A stretch of 47,633 nucleotides of DNA from Oscillospiraceae bacterium (GCA_024697625.1 JAILFJ010000176.1:1-47633), one strand, 5' to 3'; positions 7,119 through 16,421 are shown, counted from the first letter of the stretch. The notes: generated by a model from the sequence alone, not told the origin. Made by a program: numbers and translations.

Positions 7119-8881
7119 TGACAGAAGGAAGGAAACCGGACCTGATGGAAACAATCACCGCCAGAACCCCCTGGCTGGAACAGATGGGAGAAATCCCCGC
7201 GCATCTTGATTACTATGAAGGCTCCATGTTCGACAAGGTCGCAGATATTGCGGAGCAATACCCGAACAACGTTGCCTTTGACTTTATGGGCAGATCCACT
7301 ACCTATCGGCAGATGATCAGAGAAATCGAGCGCTGTGCCCGTGCGCTCAAGACCATCGGCGTGCGCGAGAACGACAAGGTCACCATTGCCATGCCGAACT
7401 GCCCGCAGGCGATCTATATGTTTTACGCTGTCAATCTGATTGGTGGAATCGCCAACATGATCCATCCCCTCTCCGCAGAGAAAGAGATCGAGTTCTATCT
7501 CAACGAGTCCGAGTCCGTCACAGCGATCACGCTCGACCAGTTTTACCATAAATTTGAGAGCATCCGTGCCAATACCGGCGTCATCAACATCATCATCGCC
7601 TCTGTCAAAGATGCACTTTCCAAACCTGTCAGAGCAGGCTATATGCTCACGGAAGGCCGGAAAATCAAGCGGATTCCCAAAGATGCTCCTGTCATCCGCT
7701 GGAAGCAGTTTATGCGGCTCTCCAACGCGTGCTTTTATAAATACAGGGTGGAACGAAAATCCGATGACCCCGCCGTTATTCTCTACTCCGGCGGTACAAC
7801 AGGTACCACCAAAGGGATCGTCCTCACAAACAGGAACTTCAATGCCCTCGGTCAGCAGGTGGTTGCGGCCAATCCCATGTTCCACGTCGGCGACAAAATG
7901 CTCGCCGCCATGCCGCTCTTTCACGGTTTCGGCCTCGGCGTCTGCATCCACACCATGCTCTCACAGGGAGGGCGCTGCATTCTGGTACCCCGTTTCACCG
8001 CACAAAGCTATGCCAAACTCATTATCAAATACCGCTGCAATTTCATCGCCGGCGTGCCCACCCTCTATGAGGCGCTCCTTCGTCTTAAGAGCATGGACGG
8101 AGCGGATCTCAGCTGTCTGAAGGGTGTCTTCTCCGGCGGTGACAGCCTCAGCATCGAGCTGAAAAAGAAGTTTGACAAGTTTCTATATGAGCATAACGCC
8201 GTCGTCCAGGTCAGGGAAGGATACGGCACGACCGAGACCGTCACCGCCTGCTGTCTGACACCGCCTGCCCGGCATAAAGAGGGCAGCATCGGCATTCCCT
8301 TCCCCGACACCTATATCAAGATTGTCGAACCGGGCACGGACCGGGAGCTCCCCTACGGAGAGGAGGGCGAGATTCTGCTTGCCGGACCTACCGTCATGGC
8401 CGAGTATATGAAGCACCCGGAGGAGACTGCAAATACCCTTCGTCATCATGCGGACGGACTGACCTGGGTATATACCGGTGATCTTGGCACCATGGACGAT
8501 GAGGGATTCATCTATTTCCGCGGACGCGCAAAACGTATGATCATTACCTCCGGATACAACGTCTACCCCGGTCAGCTTGAGAACATCCTTGACGCCCATG
8601 AGAAGGTACAGATGAGCTGTGTCATCGGGGTTCCCGATCCCTACAAGATGCAGAAGGTCAAGGCTTTTGTCAAGCTCGTCCCCGGCACACCCCAGACACA
8701 GGAGACGAAAGACGAGCTCATGGCCTATTGCAGGAAACACATCGCAAAATACGCTGTTCCCTACGACATTGAGTTCCGGGATGATATGCCTAAGACCCTT
8801 GTGGGAAAGGTTGCCTATCGCGTCCTCGAAGAGGAAGAACTGAAGAAGGCACAGCAGGAAGCGCAGCGCCCACAGCGCTGA
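7118..8881 (+). CDS. Acyl-CoA ligase / AMP-binding enzyme
   Basis: A 587-residue ANL-superfamily adenylating enzyme, most like medium- and long-chain fatty-acid:CoA ligases. The core motifs are all present: P-loop YSGGTTGTTKG (about residues 223-233), GYGTTE (about 368-373), YTGDLGTMDDEGF (about 446-458), the hinge GRAKRMIITSGYNVYP (about 462-477) and the C-terminal PKTLVGKVAYR with the catalytic Lys (about 559-569). An alternative start at residue 10 (position 7145) also has a purine-rich site upstream. The substrate cannot be read from sequence. Pairing with the E2/CAT-fold gene suggests activation of an acyl group for that partner. Confidence 0.88.
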   Translation: MTEGRKPDLMETITARTPWLEQMGEIPAHLDYYEGSMFDKVADIAEQYPNNVAFDFMGRSTTYRQMIREIERCARALKTIGVRENDKVTIAMPNCPQAIYMFYAVNLIGGIANMIHPLSAEKEIEFYLNESESVTAITLDQFYHKFESIRANTGVINIIIASVKDALSKPVRAGYMLTEGRKIKRIPKDAPVIRWKQFMRLSNACFYKYRVERKSDDPAVILYSGGTTGTTKGIVLTNRNFNALGQQVVAANPMFHVGDKMLAAMPLFHGFGLGVCIHTMLSQGGRCILVPRFTAQSYAKLIIKYRCNFIAGVPTLYEALLRLKSMDGADLSCLKGVFSGGDSLSIELKKKFDKFLYEHNAVVQVREGYGTTETVTACCLTPPARHKEGSIGIPFPDTYIKIVEPGTDRELPYGEEGEILLAGPTVMAEYMKHPEETANTLRHHADGLTWVYTGDLGTMDDEGFIYFRGRAKRMIITSGYNVYPGQLENILDAHEKVQMSCVIGVPDPYKMQKVKAFVKLVPGTPQTQETKDELMAYCRKHIAKYAVPYDIEFRDDMPKTLVGKVAYRVLEEEELKKAQQEAQRPQR

Positions 8882-8905
8882 ACGCAGCCAGAAACGTCCG
8901 GACAG

Positions 8906-8945
8906 AAAAAACAGCAGGAAGATTTCGGTCTCTCCTGCTGTTTTC
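8906..8945. terminator. Bidirectional terminator between convergent units
   Basis: A perfect 12-bp stem (AAAACAGCAGGA with TCCTGCTGTTTT) and 13-nt loop. Uridine runs follow the stem on both strands, so it can end the acyl-CoA ligase unit and the convergent glyA-lipoprotein unit. The rest of the 300-bp gap (8946-9181) has no ORF I can support. It contains a widely spaced inverted repeat (AATTGCCG near 9003, CGGCAATT near 9050) of no clear meaning. Confidence 0.85.
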
Positions 8946-9181
8946 TCATTATTCCTTATTCTGTTCTCTGCTGTGATCTGCTCTATATCTCTATCTCTCG
9001 CAAAATTGCCGCTGTCGTCTGTCGCTGTCGTACCGACGTACATCGCGTACGGCAATTCTTCATCTTTTCAGAAACGGCAGCCGGGTAGCCCTCCCGGGGA
9101 AGCACTGACAGAGAAGCAGCCCCGGAGAGACAGCCTCATTGAAGCCTGACGTACAGGGCCGGCATCCCGGCTCCTGTGCTC

Positions 9182-10018
9182 TCACTTCTCCTGAAAGACG
9201 CCCTCTGCCTCGAAGGGATTGAGGGATCTCCGGTAGTTCAGCCCGGTATCGACCTCAATGTCCTCCCAGCTCCTGTAAAACAGATCCGGCGACTTCAGCT
9301 CCCACAGAAGCTTCCTGTATTCGATCTCAGGGTCGCAGAACCATACGGCGCCATCTTCATCCACGATCTCAACCCAGGCATGGGGATCATCCATCGATCC
9401 GACGATCCCTGCCGTCGCATAGGCCTGATACCCAAGTCCTCTGGCAAGCGCCGTGAACATCGCCGCGAAGTGGTAGCAGTTACCCACCCCTTCTTCCAGG
9501 GCTTTGACGGCGTTCTCCGCCATCCAGCCTTCCGGCCCGTGGGCAGGCTTTCCGCTCAGGTCATGGTTGCCGAAACCAACATACTTAATGTTGTCCCGGG
9601 TATACTCGTACATGGTCCGGAGCTTTTTCTTGCGCCTCATTGTGCTGTCGGTGTTCTCCCGGATCGCCTCTGCGACCAGCTCGTCCAGTTTTTCATCTCC
9701 GCTGGTATAGCGCCCGTCTTCAGCAAAATACAGGACGCCGACCGAACTGTCTCTCAGCAGGTTTCCTTCCTTATCGATGGCATAGAGATACCCATCCTCC
9801 CAGAGGAACCCGTCCTGAGCCTCTTCCAGGCGTCGGCTGCGCTCCGCCTCAACGGGATCGGGTGTCGCCGCCACAGGTGCTGCTGTCTCGGCAACGGCGG
9901 GCTTTCCCTCCTGCTGATCTGCCGGTGTGGCAGGCCCCAGACATCCCGTAAGCAACACCGCACTCAGGAGGACAGCAGCCAGGCTGCCGGCTCCCGCTGC
10001 TCTGCCTGTTCTCATCAC
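9182..10018 (-). CDS. Lipoprotein with a transglutaminase-like domain
   Basis: A 278-residue secreted lipoprotein: the signal peptide ends in a clear lipobox (LLTGC, Cys at about residue 26), followed by an Ala/Pro-rich linker. The C-terminal half is a transglutaminase-like cysteine-protease fold with the triad positions visible: Cys in [20 protein letters not shown] (about 176-195), His in DPHAWVEI (about 210-217) and Asp in WFCDPEIE (about 225-232). Such domains cleave or crosslink peptides at the cell surface; the substrate is unknown. The stop of glyA overlaps its start (GTG, with ATG next), so the two are translated together. That pairing with a core metabolic gene is probably chance operon growth. 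Confidence 0.85.
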   Translation of the reverse strand: MMRTGRAAGAGSLAAVLLSAVLLTGCLGPATPADQQEGKPAVAETAAPVAATPDPVEAERSRRLEEAQDGFLWEDGYLYAIDKEGNLLRDSSVGVLYFAEDGRYTSGDEKLDELVAEAIRENTDSTMRRKKKLRTMYEYTRDNIKYVGFGNHDLSGKPAHGPEGWMAENAVKALEEGVGNCYHFAAMFTALARGLGYQAYATAGIVGSMDDPHAWVEIVDEDGAVWFCDPEIEYRKLLWELKSPDLFYRSWEDIEVDTGLNYRRSLNPFEAEGVFQEK

Positions 10019-11259
10019 AGCTCAGGATAGAGCGGAAAGCGGCGGCACAGATCAATCACTTCTTCCCGCACCGCAGGAACGGCCTCTTTTCCTTCCCGGA
10101 CGAGGCATCCGATCAGCTCTCCGATCCGGGTCATCTCGGCCTCTTTCATCCCTCTGGTTGTGCTTGCGGGAGAGCCGAAGCGCATCCCGCTGGTCTCTTT
10201 GACAGACAGCGTATCAAAGGGAATGCTGTTCTTGTTCGCTGTGATGTGCGCCTCGTCCAGAAGCTGCTGAACCTCAGCTCCGGTCCGTCCGCAGCTGTAC
10301 ACATCTGCCAGCATCAGATGGTTGTCTGTTCCGCCCGTGACCAAACGGATCCCCTGCTTCTGCAGAGAAGCCGCCAGTGCCGCCGCGTTGTTCACAACCT
10401 GCTGCTGATAAAGCCGGTACTCCGGCTGCATGGCTTCCTTCAGTGCTACCGCCTTCGCCGCAATCACGTGCATCAGCGGACCACCCTGAGATCCGGGGAA
10501 AACCGCGCTGTCGATCTTCTTCCCGAGCTCTTCCTTGCAGAGGATCAGCGCACCGCGCGGGCCGCGCATGGTCTTATGGGTCGTCGTCGTCACCACGTGG
10601 GCCCAGGGCACAGGGCTCGGATGCACGCCGCCGGCAATCAGTCCCGCCACATGGGCGATATCCACCATCAGGTACGCTCCCACCGAATCGGCAATCTCGC
10701 GCATCCTCTTATAATCGATAAAGCGTGAATAGGCGCTCGCACCGCCGATGATGATCTTCGGCTTTACCTGTTCCGCCTTTGCCGCCAGCGCATCGTAGTC
10801 GATGCGTTCTGTCTCCCGGCTGACCCCGTAGGATTCCGCATGAAAATACTTTCCCGAGATCGATGCCTTGGAACCGTGTGTCAGATGCCCGCCGTCCGAG
10901 AGATTCATCCCCAGGATGGTATCACCCGGCTTCAGCAGGGCCAGATAGACCGCCACGTTAGCCTGAGATCCTGCATGCGGCTGCACGTTCACATGTTCCG
11001 CGCCATAGATGGTTTTGGCACGTTCGATGGCAATCCGCTCCACCTCGTCCACATATTCGCATCCGCCGTAATAACGGGCGCCGGGGTAACCTTCCGCATA
11101 CTTGTTGGTAAGATGGCTCCCCATGGCCTCCATGACAGCTTCGCTGACGAAGTTCTCCGAGGCAATCAGCTCGATATGGTCCTGCTGCCGGTGAAGCTCC
11201 CTCATCATGGATTCGTAGATCTCCGGATCTGCCCGTCTGACATTATCGTAATTCAGCAT
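10015..11259 (-). CDS. glyA: Serine hydroxymethyltransferase
   Basis: PLP enzyme that interconverts serine and glycine and loads tetrahydrofolate with a one-carbon unit. The 414-residue length is typical. The N terminus has the family sequence ([20 protein letters not shown]) and the PLP-binding lysine lies in [16 protein letters not shown] (about residues 218-233). I chose the ATG at 11259; a 19-residue upstream extension runs through the promoter and is not conserved. Expressed from the promoter at 11297-11325. Confidence 0.97.
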   Translation of the reverse strand: MLNYDNVRRADPEIYESMMRELHRQQDHIELIASENFVSEAVMEAMGSHLTNKYAEGYPGARYYGGCEYVDEVERIAIERAKTIYGAEHVNVQPHAGSQANVAVYLALLKPGDTILGMNLSDGGHLTHGSKASISGKYFHAESYGVSRETERIDYDALAAKAEQVKPKIIIGGASAYSRFIDYKRMREIADSVGAYLMVDIAHVAGLIAGGVHPSPVPWAHVVTTTTHKTMRGPRGALILCKEELGKKIDSAVFPGSQGGPLMHVIAAKAVALKEAMQPEYRLYQQQVVNNAAALAASLQKQGIRLVTGGTDNHLMLADVYSCGRTGAEVQQLLDEAHITANKNSIPFDTLSVKETSGMRFGSPASTTRGMKEAEMTRIGELIGCLVREGKEAVPAVREEVIDLCRRFPLYPEL

Positions 11260-11296
11260 ATTGAACTTATCCCGCCTTTTCTGGAAAATCACAGGA

Positions 11297-11325
11297 ATTA
11301 TACCCTTATTCCGCACTTTTTACAA
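11297..11325 (-). promoter_or_regulatory. glyA promoter
   Basis: On the minus strand TTGTAA and TATAAT are separated by 17 bp; the start codon is about 38 bases beyond the -10. It is divergent from the promoter at 11350. Confidence 0.8.
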
Positions 11326-11349
11326 CAGGACAGTTTGAACGAATATTGC

Positions 11350-11378
11350 TTGCCATCGGCTCCGAAAGATGGTACAAT
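11350..11378 (+). promoter_or_regulatory. Promoter of the endonuclease/exonuclease/phosphatase-family gene
   Basis: TTGCCA and TACAAT separated by 17 bp, with an extended TGG before the -10. The ATG follows 31 bases later behind TTTGGAGG. Confidence 0.8.
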
Positions 11379-11409
11379 CCATGTAGAATCAACAGTTTGG
11401 AGGACCGCT

Positions 11410-12462
11410 ATGAAACGTTTTATCAAAATTCTTCTCATTCTTGTCCTCGTCGTTATAGTCGCTTTCGTGGGGCTTGCGGGCTTTCTGACCGTGACAGAGT
11501 TCAGACCTGCCCCCGTCGAGACACTCGAGATCCGCGGCACCTCAGACAGTGCGGCGCCTCTCCCCTGGGACGAGATTCGCGTTCTGAGCTGGAACATCGG
11601 CTACGCCGGCCTCGGTAAGGATGAGGATTTCTTCATGGACGGTGGGACGAGAGCCCGGCCCGGTGACAGGGATACCGTCGACAGCTATCTCCGCGGGATT
11701 GGATTATCGATTGAGAACACCGCATCTGATCTGGTCCTTTTGCAGGAGGTGGATTCCGACTCCTCGCGCACCTACGGGATCGACGAAACCGTTCCTCTCG
11801 CCCGCAGCTTCTCAGCCTATGCCATGAATTATTCCTGTCCCTTTGTACCTGTTCCCTTCCCTCCCATGGGAAAAGTCCACAGCGGGCTTTTCACAACGAC
11901 CGATTATGAAATTGCCACTGCCGATCGCATTGCGCTCCCCTGTCCCTTCTCCTGGCCCCTCAGCACTGCGAATCTCAAGCGCTGCCTCCTGGTCACCCAT
12001 ATCCCGATCGAAGGAACTGAACAGGAGCTCGTCCTTGTCAACCTCCATCTGGAGGCTTACGATGACGGTGAGGGAAAGGCTGCTCAGACCCGCCAGCTGA
12101 TGGACTATCTGCAGACAGAGTATGAGAAAGGGAACTACGTTGTGGCCGGCGGCGACTTTAATCAGATCTTCCCGGGCGGCAACAACGTCTGGCCCAATAC
12201 CCATCCGGAGCTCTGGCTGCCAACCGATCTGGAGACCTCTTCTCTGCCGGAGGGCTTCGGCTTCGCATATGACCTCAACGTCCCGACCTGCCGGCTCCTG
12301 AATCAGCCCTATAACCCCTCTGACACAGTGAACACGCAGTATTATACCATCGACGGCTTCATCGTCTCGCCGAACGTGTCGGTCACCTCGGTTGAGACCC
12401 TCGATCTGGGCTTTGAATTTTCCGATCATAATCCCGTACTCATGCAGTTCACCCTGAAGTGA
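11410..12462 (+). CDS. Membrane-anchored endonuclease/exonuclease/phosphatase-family protein
   Basis: A 350-residue product with an N-terminal signal anchor (about residues 5-25) and an extracytoplasmic EEP domain. The fold's metal and catalytic motifs are in order: LSWNIGY (about 58-64), LLQEVD (about 111-116), VNLHLEA (about 210-216), AGGDFNQ (about 247-253) and the C-terminal SDHNPV (about 338-343). The family includes DNases, inositol-phosphate phosphatases and sphingomyelinases; the substrate cannot be told, but the location outside the membrane favours a surface or nutrient role. I chose the ATG behind GGAGG; a much longer in-frame reading back to 10840 only runs antisense through glyA. 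Confidence 0.87.
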   Translation: MKRFIKILLILVLVVIVAFVGLAGFLTVTEFRPAPVETLEIRGTSDSAAPLPWDEIRVLSWNIGYAGLGKDEDFFMDGGTRARPGDRDTVDSYLRGIGLSIENTASDLVLLQEVDSDSSRTYGIDETVPLARSFSAYAMNYSCPFVPVPFPPMGKVHSGLFTTTDYEIATADRIALPCPFSWPLSTANLKRCLLVTHIPIEGTEQELVLVNLHLEAYDDGEGKAAQTRQLMDYLQTEYEKGNYVVAGGDFNQIFPGGNNVWPNTHPELWLPTDLETSSLPEGFGFAYDLNVPTCRLLNQPYNPSDTVNTQYYTIDGFIVSPNVSVTSVETLDLGFEFSDHNPVLMQFTLK

Positions 12463-12557
12463 TAATACCGTACCCGGTCGCGGATGGCTGCAGCTCACCG
12501 TTTCGGGACGAACCCCAGCCTGAAGCAGTTCTCTTCAGCCCGGGATCATTCCCCATA

Positions 12558-12592
12558 CAGGAAACGCCGCCCTTTTTGGGCGGCGTTTCCTG
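12558..12592. other. 15-bp perfect palindromic hairpin between convergent genes
   Basis: A 15-bp stem with a TTTTT loop lies between the convergent EEP and EFR1 genes. Neither side has a uridine run, so it is not a textbook terminator. It may still stop or stabilise 3' ends from both sides. Confidence 0.6.
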
Positions 12593-12606
12593 TCAGAGGG
12601 TCTCAA

Positions 12607-13389
12607 TCAGTCAATATGAATTACTTTTTTCATGAGCTCCGGAGCCGGTGTGTTCGGGTTGTGATACCGCTCCCGCTTCAGCGTCACGCCGCCCATATTG
12701 ATGGCTTTCGCCGGGCAGTACTGCAGGCAGCTCAGGCAGCCGATGCAGTTTTTCCCAAACTGGGGGCGGCCGTCGACAATACGGATGTTTCCGGCGGGAC
12801 ACAGCTTCTCGCACAGCCCGCAGGAAATACACTGTTCATCCGAGGTAAGCTTCTCGGCCTTCTTCTTCGACAGGGCGGGCCAGGCCTTCGCCTCCAGTGC
12901 GTTCAGGAAAAATGCACCTGGCTCTCCGTCGAGTTTCTTCTTTGCAGCGATCTCCTCCGCCGCCTTCTTCGCAAGCTTCTCCGAGCGTTTCTGCGCTCCC
13001 TTCACCGAAAGCGTCGGAACCATCAGCCTGTGCGGGAAAAGCCAGATGCAGCTGCAGTGATGCGAGATCCCCGTCCAGTAGTCCAGGCGGACAATGTCGC
13101 TGATTTTCTTCAGGCCGACACCCGGATATCCGGAATAGCTCACCACTCCGAAGCGGTAGGTGTCCGGCCCCATGGTGACGGTCTTGACATACTGTTCGAC
13201 GTTTCCGGGCAGGCCTCCCGCGTAGCAGGGAAACACAAAGCCGACACGCTCGGCGTTTCTCGCATCCGTGACCGCCGGGAAGCTCCGCATCATCACGATA
13301 TCGGTATCGCCCAGGACCTTTGCAATGTTTTTTGCGATGTCAAGGCAGTTACCGGAGCCGGAATAGCAGTAGATCAGGTTTTTGCTCAT
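12607..13389 (-). CDS. EFR1-family flavodoxin/ferredoxin
   Basis: A 260-residue two-part redox protein. The N-terminal half is flavodoxin-like, with the phosphate-binding loop YSGSGNCLDIAKNIA (about residues 9-23). The C-terminal part has two [4Fe-4S] motifs, CISCGLCEKLCP (about 187-198) and CIGCLSCLQYCP (about 216-227). The family is known as EFR1, widespread in Clostridia; it probably passes electrons between ferredoxin-type donors and flavoenzymes. No redox partner is adjacent. Confidence 0.9.
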   Translation of the reverse strand: MSKNLIYCYSGSGNCLDIAKNIAKVLGDTDIVMMRSFPAVTDARNAERVGFVFPCYAGGLPGNVEQYVKTVTMGPDTYRFGVVSYSGYPGVGLKKISDIVRLDYWTGISHHCSCIWLFPHRLMVPTLSVKGAQKRSEKLAKKAAEEIAAKKKLDGEPGAFFLNALEAKAWPALSKKKAEKLTSDEQCISCGLCEKLCPAGNIRIVDGRPQFGKNCIGCLSCLQYCPAKAINMGGVTLKRERYHNPNTPAPELMKKVIHID

Positions 13390-13442
13390 GATGTTTCCTC
13401 CTGTGTCTTTTCGTTATCCTGAGATTTGGGGACGTCACTCTG

Positions 13443-13928
13443 TCATAGCAGGTTGAAAACGGAATCGTCATTCTCGATCCAGTCGTTCACCGGAATTGTG
13501 CGGTATTCGGTTGGGCTCGTGCGGATCACGATACTGGCGATCCCGGCATTGATGATCTGGCGCTTGCACATGCTGCAGCTCATCGCATCAGAGAGCAGTT
13601 CGCCCGTCCTTGCGTCGCGGCCGACAAGATAGATCGTCGCACCGATCATGTCCCGGCGTGAGGCGGAGATGATCGCATTGGCCTCCGCGTGTACGCTGCG
13701 GCAGAGTTCATAGCGCTCGCCCGACGGAATATGCAGCGTTTCGCGGGTACATACGCCGAGGTCAGAGCAGTTCTTTCTTCCGCGCGGTGCGCCGTTGTAG
13801 CCGGTGGAGATAATCTCATCGTTCCGTACGATGATGGCCCCGTACTTTCGTCTCAGACAGGTGGATCGCTCCAGAACGGCGTCTGCAATATCCAGGTAAT
13901 AGTTCTGTTTGCTGGTTCGGTCGTCCAT
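13443..13928 (-). CDS. dCMP deaminase / cytidine-deoxycytidylate deaminase family
   Basis: A 161-residue zinc-dependent deaminase. Zinc ligands are visible in VHAEANAI (His80, catalytic Glu82) and SCSMC (Cys118, Cys121). The insertion with GVCTRETLHIPSGERYELC is typical of dCMP deaminases rather than tRNA or free-cytidine deaminases, so conversion of dCMP to dUMP for thymidylate synthesis is the likely role. I chose the ATG behind AAGGAG; the 27 residues upstream overlap the promoter. Single gene with its own promoter. Confidence 0.92.
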   Translation of the reverse strand: MDDRTSKQNYYLDIADAVLERSTCLRRKYGAIIVRNDEIISTGYNGAPRGRKNCSDLGVCTRETLHIPSGERYELCRSVHAEANAIISASRRDMIGATIYLVGRDARTGELLSDAMSCSMCKRQIINAGIASIVIRTSPTEYRTIPVNDWIENDDSVFNLL

Positions 13929-13980
13929 CTTGTAAAACTCCTTCGCATAGAATGACGCTGCCGGTGTATCGGATAACGGT

Positions 13981-14009
13981 ATTATAAACAATCGGGAAGT
14001 ACCCGTCAA
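13981..14009 (-). promoter_or_regulatory. Promoter of the dCMP deaminase gene
   Basis: On the minus strand TTGACG and TATAAT are separated by 17 bp, about 52 bases upstream of the start codon. Confidence 0.85.
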
Positions 14010-14087
14010 GGCGGCTGGGCTCTGTTGTCCGAGAATTTTTCAAAAGCAGCTGTGGCTTTTTTTCAAACTGTATGCTATACTTCTCTT

Positions 14088-14702
14088 ATGAAGCGTAACT
14101 ATCAACAGGAATTGGATGAGATCATTCTCCGTCAGGGGGACAGCCGCCCCCGTCTTCTGCTCCACAGCTGCTGCGGTCCCTGTTCCGCACCGGTGCTTGA
14201 GTATCTGGTACAGTACTATGCTGTGACCCTGCTCTGGTACAACCCCAACATCTGGCCTCAGGAGGAGTTTGACCGGCGTCTGGAAGCCCAGCTCCGGCTG
14301 ATTGAGGCCATGGGCCTGAAGGACCGTGTCGCCGTTCTGATTCTTCCCCGCGAGAGCGACCCCTGGTATACCGCAGTCCGCGGGCTGGAGGGGGAACCGG
14401 AGGGCGGCAGGCGCTGTACCGAATGCTTCCGGCTCCGGCTCAGGGAGACGGCGCGTCTCGCGAAAGCACACGGCTTTGACTGTTTCTGCAGCACCCTGAC
14501 TCTCTCCCGTCACAAGGACCCTGTCCGCATCAACGCCCTCGGCGAGGCCTTTGCCGCAGAGTACGGCGTGAACTGGCTCCCTTCCGAATTCAAAAAACGC
14601 GGCCGCGAGCTCCGCTCTCAGCAGCTCTGTACAGAATACGGTATCTACCGGCAGAACTACTGCGGCTGTGAGTTCTCCCATCGCCCGCCGGAGGAGAACT
14701 GA
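14088..14702 (+). CDS. queH: Epoxyqueuosine reductase QueH
   Basis: Reduces epoxyqueuosine to queuosine in tRNA; QueH is the non-cobalamin alternative to QueG. The 204-residue protein has the signature vicinal cysteines LLLHSCCGPCS (Cys28, Cys29, Cys32), then RRCTECFRLR (about 102-111) and the C-terminal CGCEFSHRP. These cysteines hold the [4Fe-4S] cluster and adjacent metal. The ATG at 14088 starts right at the conserved N terminus. The 5' leader is probably very short: a TATACT lies only 7 bases before the ATG, with no good -35 box. Confidence 0.92.
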   Translation: MKRNYQQELDEIILRQGDSRPRLLLHSCCGPCSAPVLEYLVQYYAVTLLWYNPNIWPQEEFDRRLEAQLRLIEAMGLKDRVAVLILPRESDPWYTAVRGLEGEPEGGRRCTECFRLRLRETARLAKAHGFDCFCSTLTLSRHKDPVRINALGEAFAAEYGVNWLPSEFKKRGRELRSQQLCTEYGIYRQNYCGCEFSHRPPEEN

Positions 14703-14812
14703 TCGCAAGACCGCCGCTGTTGTGGATGCATCCGCCGCAGAAGGCACAGCTCATCCTGCAGGAATCCAGTCAGGTATCATCCGCAAGTACAATCATTAAG
14801 AGGTGCATATCC

Positions 14813-15688
14813 ATGAAAGTCAGAAAAGCAATTATACCCGCCGCCGGCCTCGGTACGCGGCTTCTGCCCAACACCAAAAGCATTCCGAAGGAGATGCTCC
14901 CCCTGGTGGACAAACCGGTTCTCCAGTACATTGTCGAAGAGGCTGTCGCCGCCGGCGTTGAGCAGATCCTGATCATCACCAACCGCGGCAAATCCCCTAT
15001 CGAGGATTATTTCGACTACGCCCCGGATCTGGAAGAACGCCTTCTGAAGGACGGCAAGGAGAAGGAGGCCCGCACCATCCGTGCCGTTGCAGACATGGCG
15101 GACGTGCTCTTTCTGCGCCAGAAGGAGACCAAGGGCCTCGGCCATGCAGTCTGGAGAGCCCGCAGCTTTGTCGGCAGCGAGCCTTTCGCCGTACTGCTCG
15201 GCGATGACATCATGCTGGGCGAGACCCCCGTTCTCAAGCAGCTCGTTATGGCCTCCGAAGCCAATTCGTGCAGCGCCGTTGCAATCCACGAAGTATCCGA
15301 TGAGCTGATTGTGAAGTATTCCTCCGTCCTGATGACCGATAAACTTTCCGATCGTGTTTACCGGATCACAGACATGAACGAAAAACCCACCCTGGCGGAG
15401 AAATTCTCCAACTATGCCATCCTCGGCCGCTATGTTCTGACGCCGGCCATCTTTGATATTCTTGAGCACACGGCCCCCGGCCGCAACAACGAGATTCAGC
15501 TCACCGACGGTATGAAGGAGCTGGTTCGCCACGAACCAATGTGCGGTGTGGACTTTGAAGGCCGCCGTTATGACACCGGGAACCTCAAGGGTTATCTCGA
15601 GGCAATCATCGACTTCGCGCTTCGCAACGAGGAGGCCGGCGACTGGCTGCGGGAATTTATCATCGCGAAAGCCGACCTGCTCCGCTGA
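14813..15688 (+). CDS. galU: UTP-glucose-1-phosphate uridylyltransferase
   Basis: Makes UDP-glucose for envelope polysaccharides and glycolipids. The 291-residue product has the nucleotidyltransferase signature AAGLGTRLLPNTKSIPKEML (about residues 9-28), the metal-binding LLGDD segment (about 127-131) and the GRRYDTGNLKGYLEA segment near the C terminus. I chose the ATG behind AAGAGGTG; the 31 residues upstream are not conserved. Functionally it connects with the polymer-control operon at the window start. Confidence 0.95.
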   Translation: MKVRKAIIPAAGLGTRLLPNTKSIPKEMLPLVDKPVLQYIVEEAVAAGVEQILIITNRGKSPIEDYFDYAPDLEERLLKDGKEKEARTIRAVADMADVLFLRQKETKGLGHAVWRARSFVGSEPFAVLLGDDIMLGETPVLKQLVMASEANSCSAVAIHEVSDELIVKYSSVLMTDKLSDRVYRITDMNEKPTLAEKFSNYAILGRYVLTPAIFDILEHTAPGRNNEIQLTDGMKELVRHEPMCGVDFEGRRYDTGNLKGYLEAIIDFALRNEEAGDWLREFIIAKADLLR

Positions 15689-15697
15689 AAATTTCTG

Positions 15698-15727
15698 TTG
15701 ACATACCGGTATCTTTTACGCTATAAT
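15698..15727 (+). promoter_or_regulatory. Strong consensus promoter of the rpmH operon
   Basis: Exact consensus boxes TTGACA and TATAAT with an 18-bp spacer, 10 bases after galU. Such strength fits a ribosomal-protein and translation-associated operon. Confidence 0.92.
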
Positions 15728-15760
15728 ACCGGGGCTGTTCCACAAAGGACGGCCCCGGTA
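15727..15760 (+). terminator. Hairpin overlapping the rpmH promoter, probable galU terminator
   Basis: A 9-bp perfect stem (TACCGGGGC with GCCCCGGTA), 16-nt loop, followed by TTCTTT. The left arm begins on the last base of the -10 box, so transcripts started at this promoter lack most of it while galU read-through can fold it. It may therefore stop galU RNA selectively. Confidence 0.6.
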
Positions 15761-15834
15761 TTCTTTATCTGTCAACTACTTTTTCCGCTTCGGCGGAGGA
15801 TGTTGAGTATCATGTTTGAAAGGAGTGCACACAA

Positions 15835-15969
15835 ATGCTTCGTACCTATCAGCCCAAGAAGCGCCAGCGCAGCAAGGAGCACGGCTTCCGCAAGAGAATG
15901 CGCACTGCGAACGGCCGCAAGGTTCTTGCCCGCCGCAGAGCAAAAGGCAGAGCAAAACTCAGCGCCTGA
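15835..15969 (+). CDS. rpmH: Ribosomal protein L34
   Basis: The 44-residue, strongly basic protein matches the L34 pattern throughout ([19 protein letters not shown], then [18 protein letters not shown]). Preceded by AAAGGAG at good spacing. It is the first gene of the rnpA-yidD-yidC-jag block, the usual order in Firmicutes. Confidence 0.97.
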   Translation: MLRTYQPKKRQRSKEHGFRKRMRTANGRKVLARRRAKGRAKLSA

Positions 15970-16070
15970 TTTTCAGGCCGTATGAGCAGGAATGGGGCAA
16001 ACGGAAGTGCTTTTCAGGGCGGCGAGATCCGCCCTTTTGGCGTTTCTGCCCATGCAGGGAGTGATCTGGT

Positions 16071-16421
16071 TTGGATCCCGCCTTCAGTCTGAAGCTCAAC
16101 AGTGATTTCCGCAGGCTCTACACCCGCGGAAAGCGAGCGGTGAGCCCCTGCGCCGTGGTTTACTGCCGAAAAAACAGGCTCGGTCATAACCGCTGCGGCT
16201 ATACCGTGTCCAAAAAGCTCGGCAAAGCGGTGGTCAGGAACCGGATCCGCCGACGTCTCCGGGAGATCGTCCGGCTCAATCAGAATCGGCTCGCACAGGG
16301 CTATGATCTGATCGTCGTAGCACGGTCCCGTGCCGTCACTGCAGATTACCGCCGGCTGGAAGCGGATGTGCTGCAGAGCTGCAGGCAACTCCGCCTGATC
16401 ACGGAGGATGTGCAGCCGTGA
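16071..16421 (+). CDS. rnpA: Ribonuclease P protein component
   Basis: The 116-residue basic protein binds RNase P RNA for tRNA 5' processing. The signature lies in [26 protein letters not shown] ([12 protein letters not shown] and [10 protein letters not shown] separately recognisable, about residues 43-68). The start is a TTG with AGGGAG nine bases upstream; no ATG or GTG in frame fits. The stop overlaps the yidD start. Confidence 0.95.
   Translation: MDPAFSLKLNSDFRRLYTRGKRAVSPCAVVYCRKNRLGHNRCGYTVSKKLGKAVVRNRIRRRLREIVRLNQNRLAQGYDLIVVARSRAVTADYRRLEADVLQSCRQLRLITEDVQP

Noticed and set aside
9003..9058. Spaced inverted repeat AATTGCCG / CGGCAATT in the gap after the acyl-CoA ligase as a small RNA
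   Set aside because: The arms are only 8 bp with a long loop and no promoter or terminator around them.
10840..11409. In-frame extension of the EEP-family gene by 190 residues
   Set aside because: It runs antisense through glyA and across two promoters; the signal anchor, ribosome binding site and promoter all support the ATG at 11410.
15689..15834. Replication origin beside rpmH
   Set aside because: No DnaA-box cluster and no dnaA next to it; the stretch is explained by a promoter and hairpin.
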